From Methylocystis sp. (GTDB lineage Bacteria; Pseudomonadota; Alphaproteobacteria; Rhizobiales; Beijerinckiaceae), in assembly GCA_022843405.1 (NCBI GenBank), contig JALHNQ010000005.1, forward strand, positions 1 to 64,000: a stretch of 64,000 bases of DNA, written 5' to 3'. The notes under the pieces are model-generated. The model worked only from the letters and a program-made list of their open reading frames with translations, did no database searches and had not been told where the DNA came from. Below, piece after piece: positions 23,564-32,704 of this stretch. The translations under genes were made by a program, and so were the position numbers. Every line of letters begins with the position of its first letter. Position 1 is the first letter of the stretch.

Positions 23564-23938
23564 GTGTCGACATTCGAGGTTTACCGCGAATTCTATTTCG
23601 AGGCGGCGCACGCGCTTTATGACCCCGAGGCGCCGGAGGGCGGCAAATACCGCAATCTCCACGGCCATTCCTTTCGCGTCCGCGTCGCCCTGCGCGGCGA
23701 ACGAACCGTCGAAGAGCAATGGGTTATGGACCTCGGCAAGCTTGGCCGCAGGCTCAATGAGCTTCGGGAACGTCTCGATCACTCGTTTCTCAACGACCTG
23801 GAAGGGCTGGGAAAGCCGACGCTCGAAAATCTCTGCGCCTACATCTGGCGCGACCTTGCGCCCGAACTGCCGGGCCTCGCCGAAGTCGGCGTCTTTCGCG
23901 ACAGCTGTTTCGAGGGCTGCGTCCACCGCGGCGACTGA
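23564..23938 (+). CDS. queD: QueD-like 6-carboxytetrahydropterin synthase lacking the catalytic cysteine
   Basis: The 124-residue protein aligns along its length with QueD: YFEAAHAL, NLHGHSF (the three zinc histidines), ERLDHSFLND and a terminal SCFEGCVHRG matching the ETCTAGCIYRG end of E. coli QueD. However, the segment that reads EGHKCGRLHGHSF in E. coli is EGGKYRNLHGHSF here, so the catalytic Cys27 is a tyrosine. Either another residue acts as the base or the activity differs. The GTG at 23564 has a ribosome site (GAGGAAAGA) and gives the family length. Proximity to queE supports a deazaguanine pathway role. Confidence 0.82.
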   Translation: MSTFEVYREFYFEAAHALYDPEAPEGGKYRNLHGHSFRVRVALRGERTVEEQWVMDLGKLGRRLNELRERLDHSFLNDLEGLGKPTLENLCAYIWRDLAPELPGLAEVGVFRDSCFEGCVHRGD

Positions 23939-24115
23939 CGGCGATTTTCCCGCGCTGCAGCAGGCTTGCGGCCGATCCGCGACGCATCGCCGCTATTGCG
24001 CGAGGGCGGCGCGGTCTCTACGGTTGAGCGCTCATTTTGTAAGAAAACGCCCACCGACGCGGCGACGATAACGGTCCGCATCCAAAAGAGTGGGGAGCGA
24101 GGGAACCCTAAGGAT

Positions 24116-26077
24116 ATGGCCAACAATAAAGTCATAACCGCCGACGAGGCGATTGCGCTCATTCGCGACAATGACGTCGTAACCACCACCGGCTTCGTCC
24201 AGAGCTGCATTCCCGAAGCCCTGCACGCCGCGTTGGAAAAGCGCTTCGTCGAAACGCAGCATCCGCGCGATCTCACGCTGATCATGACGGCCGGCGCCGG
24301 CGACTCCAAGGGGCTCGGCACGGGACGATTCCATCATGAAGGTCTGCTGCGCCGGGTGATCGCCGCCAATTTCGGCCGCATGCCGAAAGTCGCCCAGGCG
24401 GCGCAGGAAAATAAAATCTGCGGCTACAATCTCCCGCAGGGAGTCATCTCGCAGCTCTACCGCGCCTGCGCCGCCGGCCAGCCGGGACTCTTCTCCAAAG
24501 TCGGCCTTTATACCTATGTCGACCCGCGCTTTGGCGGCGGCAAGGTGAATGAGCGCACCAAGGAGGACATGGTCAAATACCACAACATCATGGGCGAGGA
24601 GTGGCTCTTCTATATCGCCACCAAAATCGACGTCGCCTTCATTCGCGGCACATCGGCCGATCCTTCCGGCAATATTTCGATGGAGCGCGAGGCGCTCGTT
24701 CTCGACAATCTCGCCCAGGCCATGGCCGCCCATAACAATGGCGGCCTCGTCATCGCGCAGGTCGAGCGCATCGTCGAACAGGGTTCGATCAAGCCTAAGG
24801 ACGTACATGTGCCGGGCATTCTGGTCTCGGCCGTCGTCATCGCCGATCCGCCGGAAATGCACCGGATGAATTACGGCGTGATCCACAATCCGGCGCTTTC
24901 CGGCGAAATCCGCGTGCCGGTCGAGAAATTCGCCAAAATGCCGCTCGACGAGCGCAAGGTCATCGCGCGGCGCGCCAGTTTCGAGCTGCCGCCGAACGGC
25001 GTCGTCAATCTCGGCGTCGGCGCGCCGGAAGGCATCGCCGCCGTCGCCAACGAAGAAAAGATGACGCCCTACATCACGCTGACGACGGAAGCGGGGGCCA
25101 TCGGCGGCGTGCTCGCGGCCGGTTCGAGCTTCGGGGCCGCGACCAACGCCGACGCGATCATCCAGCAGAATCAGCAGTTCGACTTCTATGACGGCGGCGG
25201 TCTCGACATGACCTGCCTCGGCATGGCCGAATGCGACCTGCAGGGCAACGTCAACACCTCGAAATTCGGCGGCCGCCTCAACGGCTGCGGCGGCTTCATC
25301 AACATCAGCCAGAACGCGCGCCTCGTCGTTTACGCCGGCACCTTCACCAATGGCGGACTGCGCGTGGAGATCGCCGACGGCAAGGTCAATATTCTGCAGG
25401 AAGGCCGGAACAAGAAGTTCCTCAACGCCGTCGAGCAGATCACCTTCTCCGGCAAATTCGCGCAAAAGCGCAAGCAGCCGGTCTATTACGTGACCGAACG
25501 CTGCGTATTCAAACTGGTCGACAAGGGCCTTGAATTGATCGAGGTCGCGCCGGGGATCGATATCGACAAGGACATCCTCGCGCATATGGACTTCAAGCCG
25601 ATCGTCGAACATCCCGAACTGATGGATAAGCGCATCTTCATCGACGAGCCGATGGGACTGCTGGGCGACCTCATCAATCTCAACATGTCCGATCGCGTCA
25701 CCTATGACGCCGACCGCAACATCCTCTTCGTCAATCTCGAAGGCTGGCACGCCCGCACCAAGAAGGACATCGACGATCTGCGCAAGACGCTAATCGAGGC
25801 GTCCGAGAAGGTCGGCAAGAGGGTCAATTCGGTCGTCAATCACGACGGCTGGAAGATCAATGAGGCGCTATACGACGATTACGCCGAAATGATCGACGTT
25901 ATGAGCCAGCACTATTATCTGACCACGACCCGCTATGCGACAAGCGCCTTCGCGCGCTTGAAAATGAAGGAGGCGCTCTCCAAACGCGGTCTGCAGCCGC
26001 ATGTCTTCGAGCGGCGCGAGGCGGCGGAGACCTTTCTCGAAGTCGTCAGCAAGGAAGAAGAAAAGACGCCGGCTTGA
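24116..26077 (+). CDS. Family I CoA-transferase (acyl-CoA:acetate/3-ketoacid type) with C-terminal extension
   Basis: The 653-residue protein carries both halves of a family I CoA-transferase in one chain: an alpha-like half from MANNKVITADEAIALIRDNDVVTTTGFVQS to about residue 280, and a beta-like half with NLGVGAPEGIAAVANEE and TLTTEAGAIGGV, whose Glu is the expected thioester-forming residue. Propionate CoA-transferases of this fused type have about 520-540 residues. Here about 110 more follow (DRVTYDADRNILFVNLEGWHARTKKD... to the C-terminus), which I cannot assign. The ATG at 24116 fits homologous N-termini; upstream frame has no similarity. The acyl substrate is not known. Confidence 0.85.
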   Translation: MANNKVITADEAIALIRDNDVVTTTGFVQSCIPEALHAALEKRFVETQHPRDLTLIMTAGAGDSKGLGTGRFHHEGLLRRVIAANFGRMPKVAQAAQENKICGYNLPQGVISQLYRACAAGQPGLFSKVGLYTYVDPRFGGGKVNERTKEDMVKYHNIMGEEWLFYIATKIDVAFIRGTSADPSGNISMEREALVLDNLAQAMAAHNNGGLVIAQVERIVEQGSIKPKDVHVPGILVSAVVIADPPEMHRMNYGVIHNPALSGEIRVPVEKFAKMPLDERKVIARRASFELPPNGVVNLGVGAPEGIAAVANEEKMTPYITLTTEAGAIGGVLAAGSSFGAATNADAIIQQNQQFDFYDGGGLDMTCLGMAECDLQGNVNTSKFGGRLNGCGGFINISQNARLVVYAGTFTNGGLRVEIADGKVNILQEGRNKKFLNAVEQITFSGKFAQKRKQPVYYVTERCVFKLVDKGLELIEVAPGIDIDKDILAHMDFKPIVEHPELMDKRIFIDEPMGLLGDLINLNMSDRVTYDADRNILFVNLEGWHARTKKDIDDLRKTLIEASEKVGKRVNSVVNHDGWKINEALYDDYAEMIDVMSQHYYLTTTRYATSAFARLKMKEALSKRGLQPHVFERREAAETFLEVVSKEEEKTPA

Positions 26078-26086
26078 GCCGGCGTC
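26065..26086 (+). terminator. Hairpin overlapping the CoA-transferase stop codon
   Basis: GACGCCGGC-TTGA-GCCGGCGTC is a perfect nine-base-pair stem whose four-base loop contains the TGA stop codon. There is no U-run, so it may act together with the next hairpin or protect the 3' end. Confidence 0.5.
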
Positions 26087-26157
26087 GCCTCGGCGCGGCG
26101 CGCCGATTTTTCGGCAGCGCCAACTGGCTCTCTTTTTCGGTCCGCTCAAAATAATCA

Positions 26158-26190
26158 GGCCCCGTGGCGCGAAGGCTCACGGGGCCGTTT
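26158..26190 (+). terminator. Probable intrinsic terminator
   Basis: GGCCCCGTG (26158-26166) pairs with CACGGGGCC (26178-26186), followed by GTTTGCTT. This nine-base-pair GC-rich stem with a weak U-run lies 80 nt after the CoA-transferase gene. Confidence 0.65.
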
Positions 26191-26597
26191 GCTTCTCAAA
26201 TGGAAGCAAGTCTGGATTGTCCAGTCTGGGTTCGGGCGCCCGACGCTTGGCCTTCGCTACGGCCGCCCGGCAGGATGTCGGAATATTTTGGGGATGGACG
26301 GATCAAGCAGCTGTTCTTGCCCGTCCAGTGACCGGAACCAAACGCCGGTCAACTGTCTGACCCGGTGGCGTCATGCTCCTCTCGCAACGATGTTGCTCGG
26401 TTCGGCCTGACAACAGGGGCGTGCAGGCCGGTCCTGGATCGCTGTCGCCTCGAGGTCCCGCCCGAGCGAGCCTGCCGATCATGCTGTCCGATCGACAGGT
26501 GCGATGTAACGGTAAGGATGAACCTGCTTTCTCATCCGGTCAAGCGGCCGTCGCCAAAAACGCCCACGACAGTTGCGCATTATGGATTCGACGTATA
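26191..26597. other. Non-coding leader region upstream of the met operon
   Basis: About 400 bp between the terminator and the operator contains only small reading frames with no recognisable similarity. I looked for SAM-I, SAM-II, SAH and cobalamin riboswitch core motifs on the plus strand and did not find a convincing one. It is lower in coding character than its surroundings and could contain an unrecognised leader RNA or the remains of a lost gene. Confidence 0.4.
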
Positions 26598-26615
26598 TAG
26601 ATATCTTTATATCTA
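26598..26615. promoter_or_regulatory. Palindromic operator of the methionine operon
   Basis: TAGATAT-CTTT-ATATCTA is a perfect inverted repeat ending 11 nt before the ATG at 26627. The AT-rich site in front of a gene for an ArsR-type regulator followed by metF and metH is a strong candidate for autoregulation by that regulator. Confidence 0.7.
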
Positions 26616-26626
26616 ACGGAGACACC

Positions 26627-27637
26627 ATGAAGGCCGTGGCCAAATTATCCCTCGAACCGACGCTCGCGGCGCTCAACGCCGCTGGAGAGGAAACGCGCCT
26701 GCGGCTCCTGGCGCTGCTCGCCCAATCGGAGCTGACGGTGAGCGAGGTCGTGGCGATCTTGGGCCAATCTCAGCCGCGCGTCTCGCGCCATCTCAAGCTA
26801 CTTGTCGAAGCGGGCCTCGTCGAGCGTCGTCGCGAAGGCGCCTGGGCCTTCTTCCGCCTGTCGCCGGTTGGACCGGCAGGCGCGCTCGCGCGCGCCATCG
26901 TCGGCTGGCTAGAGGCTGACGACTCCCTTCTCGCCGGCGACCGCGCCAGGCTTGCGCGGGCGCGTCACGCCCGCGCCGAGAACGCCGCCCGCTATTTCGC
27001 CGCGCATGCCGAGGAATGGGACCGCATCCGCGCGCTGCATGTCCCGGAGGAGCGCGTCGAAGAGGCGATGCGCGAGGTCGTCGGCGACAAGCCGGTGCGC
27101 AACCTTCTCGATCTCGGAGCAGGCGCCGGCCGCATGCTGGAGCTCTTCGCGCCCCAGGCGGAACGCGCCGTCGGCGTCGATCTCTCCTCCGCCATGCTTG
27201 GGGTCGCGCGCGGCCGCCTGGAAGAAACCGGATTCAGCAATGTGCAGCTGCGCCAGGGCGACATTTATGCGCTGCCGATCGAGCGCAACTCCATCGACCT
27301 CGCGGTGATGCATCAGGTGCTGCATTTTCTCGACGATCCCGGCCGCGCGCTGCGCGAGGCGGCGCGGGTGCTCGCGCCCGGCGGCCGCTTGCTCGTCGTC
27401 GACTTTGCGCCCCATGATGAAGAGACGCTGCGCGACAAGCACGCACATCGCCGGCTCGGCTTCTCCGACGCTGAAATCACCGGATTGCTCACGCAGGCGG
27501 GACTCGAAGTCGTTCAGCATCGCGAACTCGCGCCGGACGCAAACGAAGGCGCCAAGCTCACCGTATCCCTGTGGCTCGCGCGCGATCCGCGCGTCGTCGC
27601 CGATCCCCTTCCCGCAGCTGCTTATGAGACCGCCTGA
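26627..27637 (+). CDS. ArsR-family regulator fused to a SAM-dependent methyltransferase domain
   Basis: The 336-residue protein has an N-terminal ArsR winged helix (ETRLRLLALLAQSELTVSEVVAILGQSQPRVSRHLKLLVEAGLVERRREGAWAFFRL, about residues 22-80) and a class I methyltransferase-like domain (LLDLGAGAGRMLELFAPQAERAVGVDLS, about 160-190, then AVMHQVLHFLDDPGRALREAARVLAPGGRLLVVDF). This architecture heads metF-metH operons in Rhizobiales. The SAM/SAH-binding domain probably senses the cell's SAM/SAH state to control methionine synthesis, like the SahR idea for related ArsR proteins. The start at 26627 is supported by a GGAGACACC leader and the operator upstream. It shares one base with metF. Confidence 0.85.
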   Translation: MKAVAKLSLEPTLAALNAAGEETRLRLLALLAQSELTVSEVVAILGQSQPRVSRHLKLLVEAGLVERRREGAWAFFRLSPVGPAGALARAIVGWLEADDSLLAGDRARLARARHARAENAARYFAAHAEEWDRIRALHVPEERVEEAMREVVGDKPVRNLLDLGAGAGRMLELFAPQAERAVGVDLSSAMLGVARGRLEETGFSNVQLRQGDIYALPIERNSIDLAVMHQVLHFLDDPGRALREAARVLAPGGRLLVVDFAPHDEETLRDKHAHRRLGFSDAEITGLLTQAGLEVVQHRELAPDANEGAKLTVSLWLARDPRVVADPLPAAAYETA

Positions 27638-28536
27638 TGTTCAACGCTCTTCATCCCACGGCGTCGCCGAATCAATTTGTCATCTCCTATGAGTTCTTTC
27701 CGCCGAAAACGCCGGAGATGGAGACTCAGCTCTGGCAGACGATCAATCGGCTTGCGGCGCTCAAGCCGCATTTCGTATCCGTCACCTATGGCGCCGGCGG
27801 CACCACGCGCGAGCGCACTCATTCGATTGTCGCGCGCATCGTGCGCGAGACCGAGATGAAGCCCGCCGCACATCTCACCTGTGTCTCCGCGGCGCGCGAA
27901 GAGATCGACGCTATCCTGCGCGACTATTGGGAGGCGGGCGTTCGCCACATCGTCGCGCTGCGCGGCGATCCGCCGACCGGCGTTGGCTCAAAATTCGAGG
28001 CGCATCCGACCGGCTACGCCAATTCGACCGATCTCGTGAGCGGCATCCGCCGGATCGGCGACTTTGAAATCTCCGTCTCGACCTATCCCGAAGGCCACCC
28101 CGAAAGCGCTTCGATCGAACAGGACCTCGACGCGCTGCAGGCGAAAGTCGACGCCGGCGCAACGCGCGCCATCACGCAGTTCTTCTTCGACAACGACGTC
28201 TACTTCAAATTCCTCGACAAGGCGCGCGGGCGGGGAATTACGATTCCGATCGTGCCCGGCATTATGCCGATCCGCAATTTCAAGCAGGTCGCTGGCTTTG
28301 CGCAAAAGGCGGGTGCAAGCGTGCCGCGCTGGCTTGCCGAGCGCTTCGACGGACTGGACGAGGATCCCGAAACCCGCGCGCTCATCGCCGCGACGACCGC
28401 GGTCGAACAGGTGATGAGCCTGGCGCGCGCCGGCGTTAACGAATTCCACTTCTACACCAACAATCGCGCCGACCTCGTCTTCGCCATCTGCCACCTCCTC
28501 GGCGTCCGCCCCCTTCGTGAAAAGGCGCTTGCATGA
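27637..28536 (+). CDS. metF: Methylenetetrahydrofolate reductase
   Basis: The 299-residue flavoprotein has the MetF motifs [72 protein letters not shown] and [14 protein letters not shown]. It reduces 5,10-methylene-THF to 5-methyl-THF, the methyl donor used by the next gene. It overlaps its upstream neighbour by one base and metH by four, so the three are translated from one message. Confidence 0.95.
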   Translation: MFNALHPTASPNQFVISYEFFPPKTPEMETQLWQTINRLAALKPHFVSVTYGAGGTTRERTHSIVARIVRETEMKPAAHLTCVSAAREEIDAILRDYWEAGVRHIVALRGDPPTGVGSKFEAHPTGYANSTDLVSGIRRIGDFEISVSTYPEGHPESASIEQDLDALQAKVDAGATRAITQFFFDNDVYFKFLDKARGRGITIPIVPGIMPIRNFKQVAGFAQKAGASVPRWLAERFDGLDEDPETRALIAATTAVEQVMSLARAGVNEFHFYTNNRADLVFAICHLLGVRPLREKALA

Positions 28537-31500
28537 CCTTCGAGACATCTCACGGCCCCAATATTCTGAAAGCTCTGGAAGAGTCGGCGGCGCGCCGGAT
28601 TCTCGTTCTCGATGGCGCCATGGGCACGATGATTCAACGCCACACATTCGAAGAGGCGGATTTCCGCGGCGCGCGCTTCAAGGACCACGCCAAGGATTTG
28701 CGCGGCAACAATGACCTGCTGACGCTGACCCAGCCCGAAGCGATCAAGGCGATCCATATCGCCTATCTTGAAGCCGGCGCCGACATTATCGAGACCAACA
28801 CTTTTTCGTCGACCACGATCGCTCAAGCCGACTATGGGCTCGAACATCTCGCCTTCGAACTCAATTGCGAAGGCGCGCGACTGGCGCGCGCGGCGGCCGA
28901 CGAGGTCGCGGCGAAAACCGGCGTGCGCCGTTTCGTCGCCGGCTCGCTTGGCCCGACCAACCGCACCGCGTCGATCTCGCCCGACGTCTCGAATCCGGGC
29001 TTTCGCGCCGTCACCTTCGACGACCTGCGCGCCGCCTATAAGGAAGCGGCGCTCGGACTCATCGAAGGCGGCGCCGACATTCTGCTTGTCGAAACCGTCT
29101 TCGACACGCTGAACGCCAAGGCGGCTCTCTATGCGCTCGAAGACGCGTTCGACGAAGTCGGAACCCGTTTCCCGCTTATGATCTCGGGCACGATCACCGA
29201 TCTCTCCGGCCGGACGCTCTCCGGCCAGACGGCGATCGCCTTCTGGAATTCGCTGGCGCACGCCAAGCCATTCTCGATCGGTTTCAACTGCGCGCTCGGC
29301 GCCCGCGAAATGCGTCAGCATATCGCCGACATTGGCCGCGTCGCCGATACGCGCGTCTGCGCCTTCCCCAACGCCGGCCTCCCCAACGAATTCGGGCTTT
29401 ACGACGAAAGCCCCGAATATATGGCTGAGCTCGTCGGCGAATTCGCCACCGCCGGCCTCGTCAATATTCTCGGCGGCTGCTGCGGCACGACGCCCGACCA
29501 TATCGCCGCAATCGCCGGCGCCGTGAAAGGCGTCGCCCCGCGCGCAATTCCGGCGATCGAGCCGATGCTGCGGCTTTCGGGGCTGGAGCCTTTCACGCTC
29601 ACCAAGGACATTCCCTTCGTCAATATCGGCGAGCGCACCAACGTCACCGGCTCGGCGAAGTTTCGCAAGCTTGTCACCAATGGCGACTACGCCGCCGCGC
29701 TCGACGTCGCGCGCGATCAGGTCGCGAACGGAGCGCAGGTCATCGACGTCAATATGGACGAGGGCCTGCTCGACTCCGAACGCGCCATGGTCGAATTCCT
29801 CAATCTGGTCGCCGCCGAACCCGATATTGCGCGCGCGCCGATCATGGTCGACAGTTCGAAATTCGACGTGATCGAAGCGGGTCTCAAATGTCTGCAGGGC
29901 AAAGGCGTCGTCAATTCGATTTCTCTGAAGGAAGGCGAAGAGAAATTCATCGCCGACGCGCGCAAGGTGCGCCGCTATGGCGCCGCCGTCGTCGTCATGG
30001 CCTTCGATGAACAAGGCCAGGCCGACACGCTCAAACGCAAAACGGAGATTTGCGCGCGGGCTTATAGGATTTTGACCGAAATCGTCGGCTTTCCGCCGCA
30101 AGACATCATCTTTGATCCCAATATTTTCGCGGTCGCGACCGGCATCGAGGAGCATGAAAACTACGGCGTCGATTTCATCGAGGCCGCACGGACCATCAGG
30201 CGTGACCTGCCGCATGTGCATGTGTCGGGGGGCGTGTCGAACCTCTCCTTCTCATTTCGCGGCAACGAGCCCGTGCGCGAGGCGATGCATTCGGTGTTCC
30301 TCTATCACGCCATTCAGGCGGGCATGGATATGGGCATCGTTAACGCCGGCCAGCTCGCGGTCTATGGCGAGATCGATCCTGAGCTGCGCGAACATTGCGA
30401 AGACGTGGTCCTGAACCGCCGCAAGGATTCGACCGAGCGACTCGTCGAACTCGCCGAGAAATTCAAGGGCGCGGCCGGCAAGACACAGGAGCGGGACGCC
30501 GCCTGGCGCGAGAACACCGTCGAGAAGCGTCTCGAATATGCGCTGGTCAACGGCGTCACCGATTACGTCGAAGCGGATGTGGAAGAGGCGCGTCAGCGCT
30601 CGACGCGCCCGCTCGACGTGATCGAAGGGCCGCTGATGACCGGCATGAATGTCGTCGGCGATCTCTTCGGCTCGGGCAAGATGTTCCTGCCGCAGGTGGT
30701 CAAATCGGCGCGGGTGATGAAACAGGCCGTCGCCTATCTCATGCCCTTCATGGAGGCCGATAAGAGCGAACGCTCCACCGCCGGCAAGATTCTGCTGGCG
30801 ACGGTGAAAGGCGACGTTCACGACATCGGCAAGAACATCGTCGGCGTTGTTCTAGGCTGCAACAATTTTGAGGTGATCGATCTCGGCGTCATGACGCCCT
30901 GCGCGAAAATTCTCGAAGTCGCCAAGAAGGAGAAGGTCGATCTCATCGGCCTCTCGGGACTCATCACGCCGTCGCTCGATGAAATGTGCTTCGTCGCCTC
31001 GGAGCTGGAGCGCGAAGGTCTCGACACCCCGCTCCTCATTGGCGGCGCGACGACGAGCCGCGTCCATACCGCCGTGAAGATCAGCCCGAACTATCGGCGC
31101 GGCCAGGCGGTCTATGTCACCGACGCGAGCCGTGCGGTCGGCGTCGCGCAGGCACTGGTCTCCGACAAGACGCGGCCAGATTATGTGGCGCAGACGCGCG
31201 CCGAATATGAGCGCGTCGCGGAAGCGCATGCGCGGGCGCAGGCCGACAAGCTGCGGGTGCCGCTCGCCCAGGCGCGCGGCAACGCCTACAAAATCGACTG
31301 GGCCGCCTATGAGCCGGTTCGTCCGTCCTTTACCGGCGCGCGCGCCTTTGCAAGCTACGACGTCGGCGAACTCGTCCCCTACATCGACTGGACGCCGTTC
31401 TTTCAGACCTGGGAGTTCAAGGGGCGCTATCCCTCGCTGCTCGACGACCCTGAGCGCGGCGAAGCGGCGCGCACGCTTTATGAAGACGCCCGCGCCATGC

Positions 31501-32255
31501 TGAAGCGGATTGTCGAGGAGCGCTGGTTCACGCCGAAAGCCGTCATCGGCTTCTGGCCGGCAAATTCGATCGGCGACGACATCGCGCTCTACAACGGCGA
31601 GTCGCGCAATGAGCGGATCGCGACGCTTCACACGCTGCGCCAGCAATTGCAGAAGCGCGACGGAAAGGCCAATCTCGCGCTCGCCGACTTCGTCGCGCCC
31701 AAGGAAAGCGGCAAGGCCGATTATGTCGGCGCCTTCGTCGTCACCGCCGGCGCAGAAGAAGAAAAGATCTCCAGTCGCTACGCCCGCGCCAACGACGACT
31801 ATGGCTCGATCATGGTCAAGGCGCTCGCCGACCGCATCGCCGAAGCTTTCGCCGAGCGCATGCATGAGCGCGTGCGCAAGGAATTCTGGGGCTATGCGCA
31901 TGAAGAGAATTTCGCGCCCGAGGCGCTGCACGCCGAGCCTTACGCCGGCATTCGCCCGGCGCCCGGCTATCCGGCGCAACCCGATCACACCGAAAAGGCG
32001 ACGCTTTTCGAGCTGCTGAGCGCCGAAAGGCGCACGGGCGTGAAGCTCACCGAGAGTTTCGCCATGACGCCCGCGGCGACCGTCAGCGGTCTCTATCTCG
32101 CGCATCCTTCCGCGCATTATTTTGGCGTCGCCAAGATCGAGCGCGATCAGATCGAGGATTACGCGCGCCGCAAGGGCATGGACGTGCGCGAAGCCGAACG
32201 CTGGCTCGCGCCGATTTTGAACTACGCGCCTTTGGCGGCGGAAGCGGCGGAGTGA
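28533..32255 (+). CDS. metH: Cobalamin-dependent methionine synthase
   Basis: The 1240-residue protein contains all four modules of MetH. Residues about 20-340 form the homocysteine domain ([10 protein letters not shown], and [11 protein letters not shown] with the paired zinc cysteines). Residues about 360-640 form the methyltetrahydrofolate domain ([14 protein letters not shown]). Residues about 670-900 form the cobalamin module ([20 protein letters not shown] with the lower-ligand His). The last 300 residues form the SAM-binding reactivation domain ([15 protein letters not shown]). It methylates homocysteine to methionine and needs vitamin B12. No second, B12-independent enzyme is seen here. 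Confidence 0.96.
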   Translation: MTFETSHGPNILKALEESAARRILVLDGAMGTMIQRHTFEEADFRGARFKDHAKDLRGNNDLLTLTQPEAIKAIHIAYLEAGADIIETNTFSSTTIAQADYGLEHLAFELNCEGARLARAAADEVAAKTGVRRFVAGSLGPTNRTASISPDVSNPGFRAVTFDDLRAAYKEAALGLIEGGADILLVETVFDTLNAKAALYALEDAFDEVGTRFPLMISGTITDLSGRTLSGQTAIAFWNSLAHAKPFSIGFNCALGAREMRQHIADIGRVADTRVCAFPNAGLPNEFGLYDESPEYMAELVGEFATAGLVNILGGCCGTTPDHIAAIAGAVKGVAPRAIPAIEPMLRLSGLEPFTLTKDIPFVNIGERTNVTGSAKFRKLVTNGDYAAALDVARDQVANGAQVIDVNMDEGLLDSERAMVEFLNLVAAEPDIARAPIMVDSSKFDVIEAGLKCLQGKGVVNSISLKEGEEKFIADARKVRRYGAAVVVMAFDEQGQADTLKRKTEICARAYRILTEIVGFPPQDIIFDPNIFAVATGIEEHENYGVDFIEAARTIRRDLPHVHVSGGVSNLSFSFRGNEPVREAMHSVFLYHAIQAGMDMGIVNAGQLAVYGEIDPELREHCEDVVLNRRKDSTERLVELAEKFKGAAGKTQERDAAWRENTVEKRLEYALVNGVTDYVEADVEEARQRSTRPLDVIEGPLMTGMNVVGDLFGSGKMFLPQVVKSARVMKQAVAYLMPFMEADKSERSTAGKILLATVKGDVHDIGKNIVGVVLGCNNFEVIDLGVMTPCAKILEVAKKEKVDLIGLSGLITPSLDEMCFVASELEREGLDTPLLIGGATTSRVHTAVKISPNYRRGQAVYVTDASRAVGVAQALVSDKTRPDYVAQTRAEYERVAEAHARAQADKLRVPLAQARGNAYKIDWAAYEPVRPSFTGARAFASYDVGELVPYIDWTPFFQTWEFKGRYPSLLDDPERGEAARTLYEDARAMLKRIVEERWFTPKAVIGFWPANSIGDDIALYNGESRNERIATLHTLRQQLQKRDGKANLALADFVAPKESGKADYVGAFVVTAGAEEEKISSRYARANDDYGSIMVKALADRIAEAFAERMHERVRKEFWGYAHEENFAPEALHAEPYAGIRPAPGYPAQPDHTEKATLFELLSAERRTGVKLTESFAMTPAATVSGLYLAHPSAHYFGVAKIERDQIEDYARRKGMDVREAERWLAPILNYAPLAAEAAE

Positions 32256-32683
32256 CGGTCGCCTCCGGCGACCCTTATGATCTTACGCGTTTCGTCGCGG
32301 CGCAGGACTCCGTCTATGCGCAGGCGCAGGCTGAGCTCACATTGGGCCGCAAGCGCAGCCACTGGATGTGGTTCGTCTTTCCGCAGTTTGAGGGACTCGG
32401 CGGCAGCGCCATGGCGCAGCGCTACGCGATTCGTTCGCTTGAAGAGGCCGCCGCCTATCTGGCGCATCCAATATTGGGCGCGCGGCTCAAGGAATGCGTT
32501 ACGCTCGTCAACAAGGTCGAAGGCCGTAGCGCGCGCGAAATACTCGGCCATCCGGACGATTTGAAATTTCGCTCGTCGATGACTTTATTTGCGGCGGCCG
32601 CGCCTGAAGAGCCGCTCTTCGCGCAGGCTTTGGCGAAATATTACGCCGGCGCGCCTGACCCCTTCACGCGAGCAAAAATTTAG
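32252..32683 (+). CDS. DUF1810 family protein
   Basis: The 143-residue protein shows the DUF1810 pattern: [37 protein letters not shown], then [18 protein letters not shown] and [15 protein letters not shown]. Function of the family is unknown. It begins with a GTG overlapping the metH stop (GTGA) and may be translationally coupled to it, though no link with methionine metabolism is known to me. Confidence 0.85.
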   Translation: MTVASGDPYDLTRFVAAQDSVYAQAQAELTLGRKRSHWMWFVFPQFEGLGGSAMAQRYAIRSLEEAAAYLAHPILGARLKECVTLVNKVEGRSAREILGHPDDLKFRSSMTLFAAAAPEEPLFAQALAKYYAGAPDPFTRAKI

Positions 32684-32704
32684 TTTCGGGGAACCAGCGA
32701 CCGG

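Noticed and set aside
24032-25750. 572-codon open frame antisense to the CoA-transferase
   Set aside because: It is a shadow of the real gene caused by high third-position GC; its product has no recognisable domain and mirrors the coding frame.
26191-26597. SAM-I, SAM-II, SAH or cobalamin riboswitch before the met operon
   Set aside because: The conserved cores were not found by reading the plus strand; a covariance search would be needed to overturn this.
28452-32117. Long minus-strand open frames opposite metH
   Set aside because: They are shadows of metH; composition is that of antisense GC-rich codons and no family similarity is seen.
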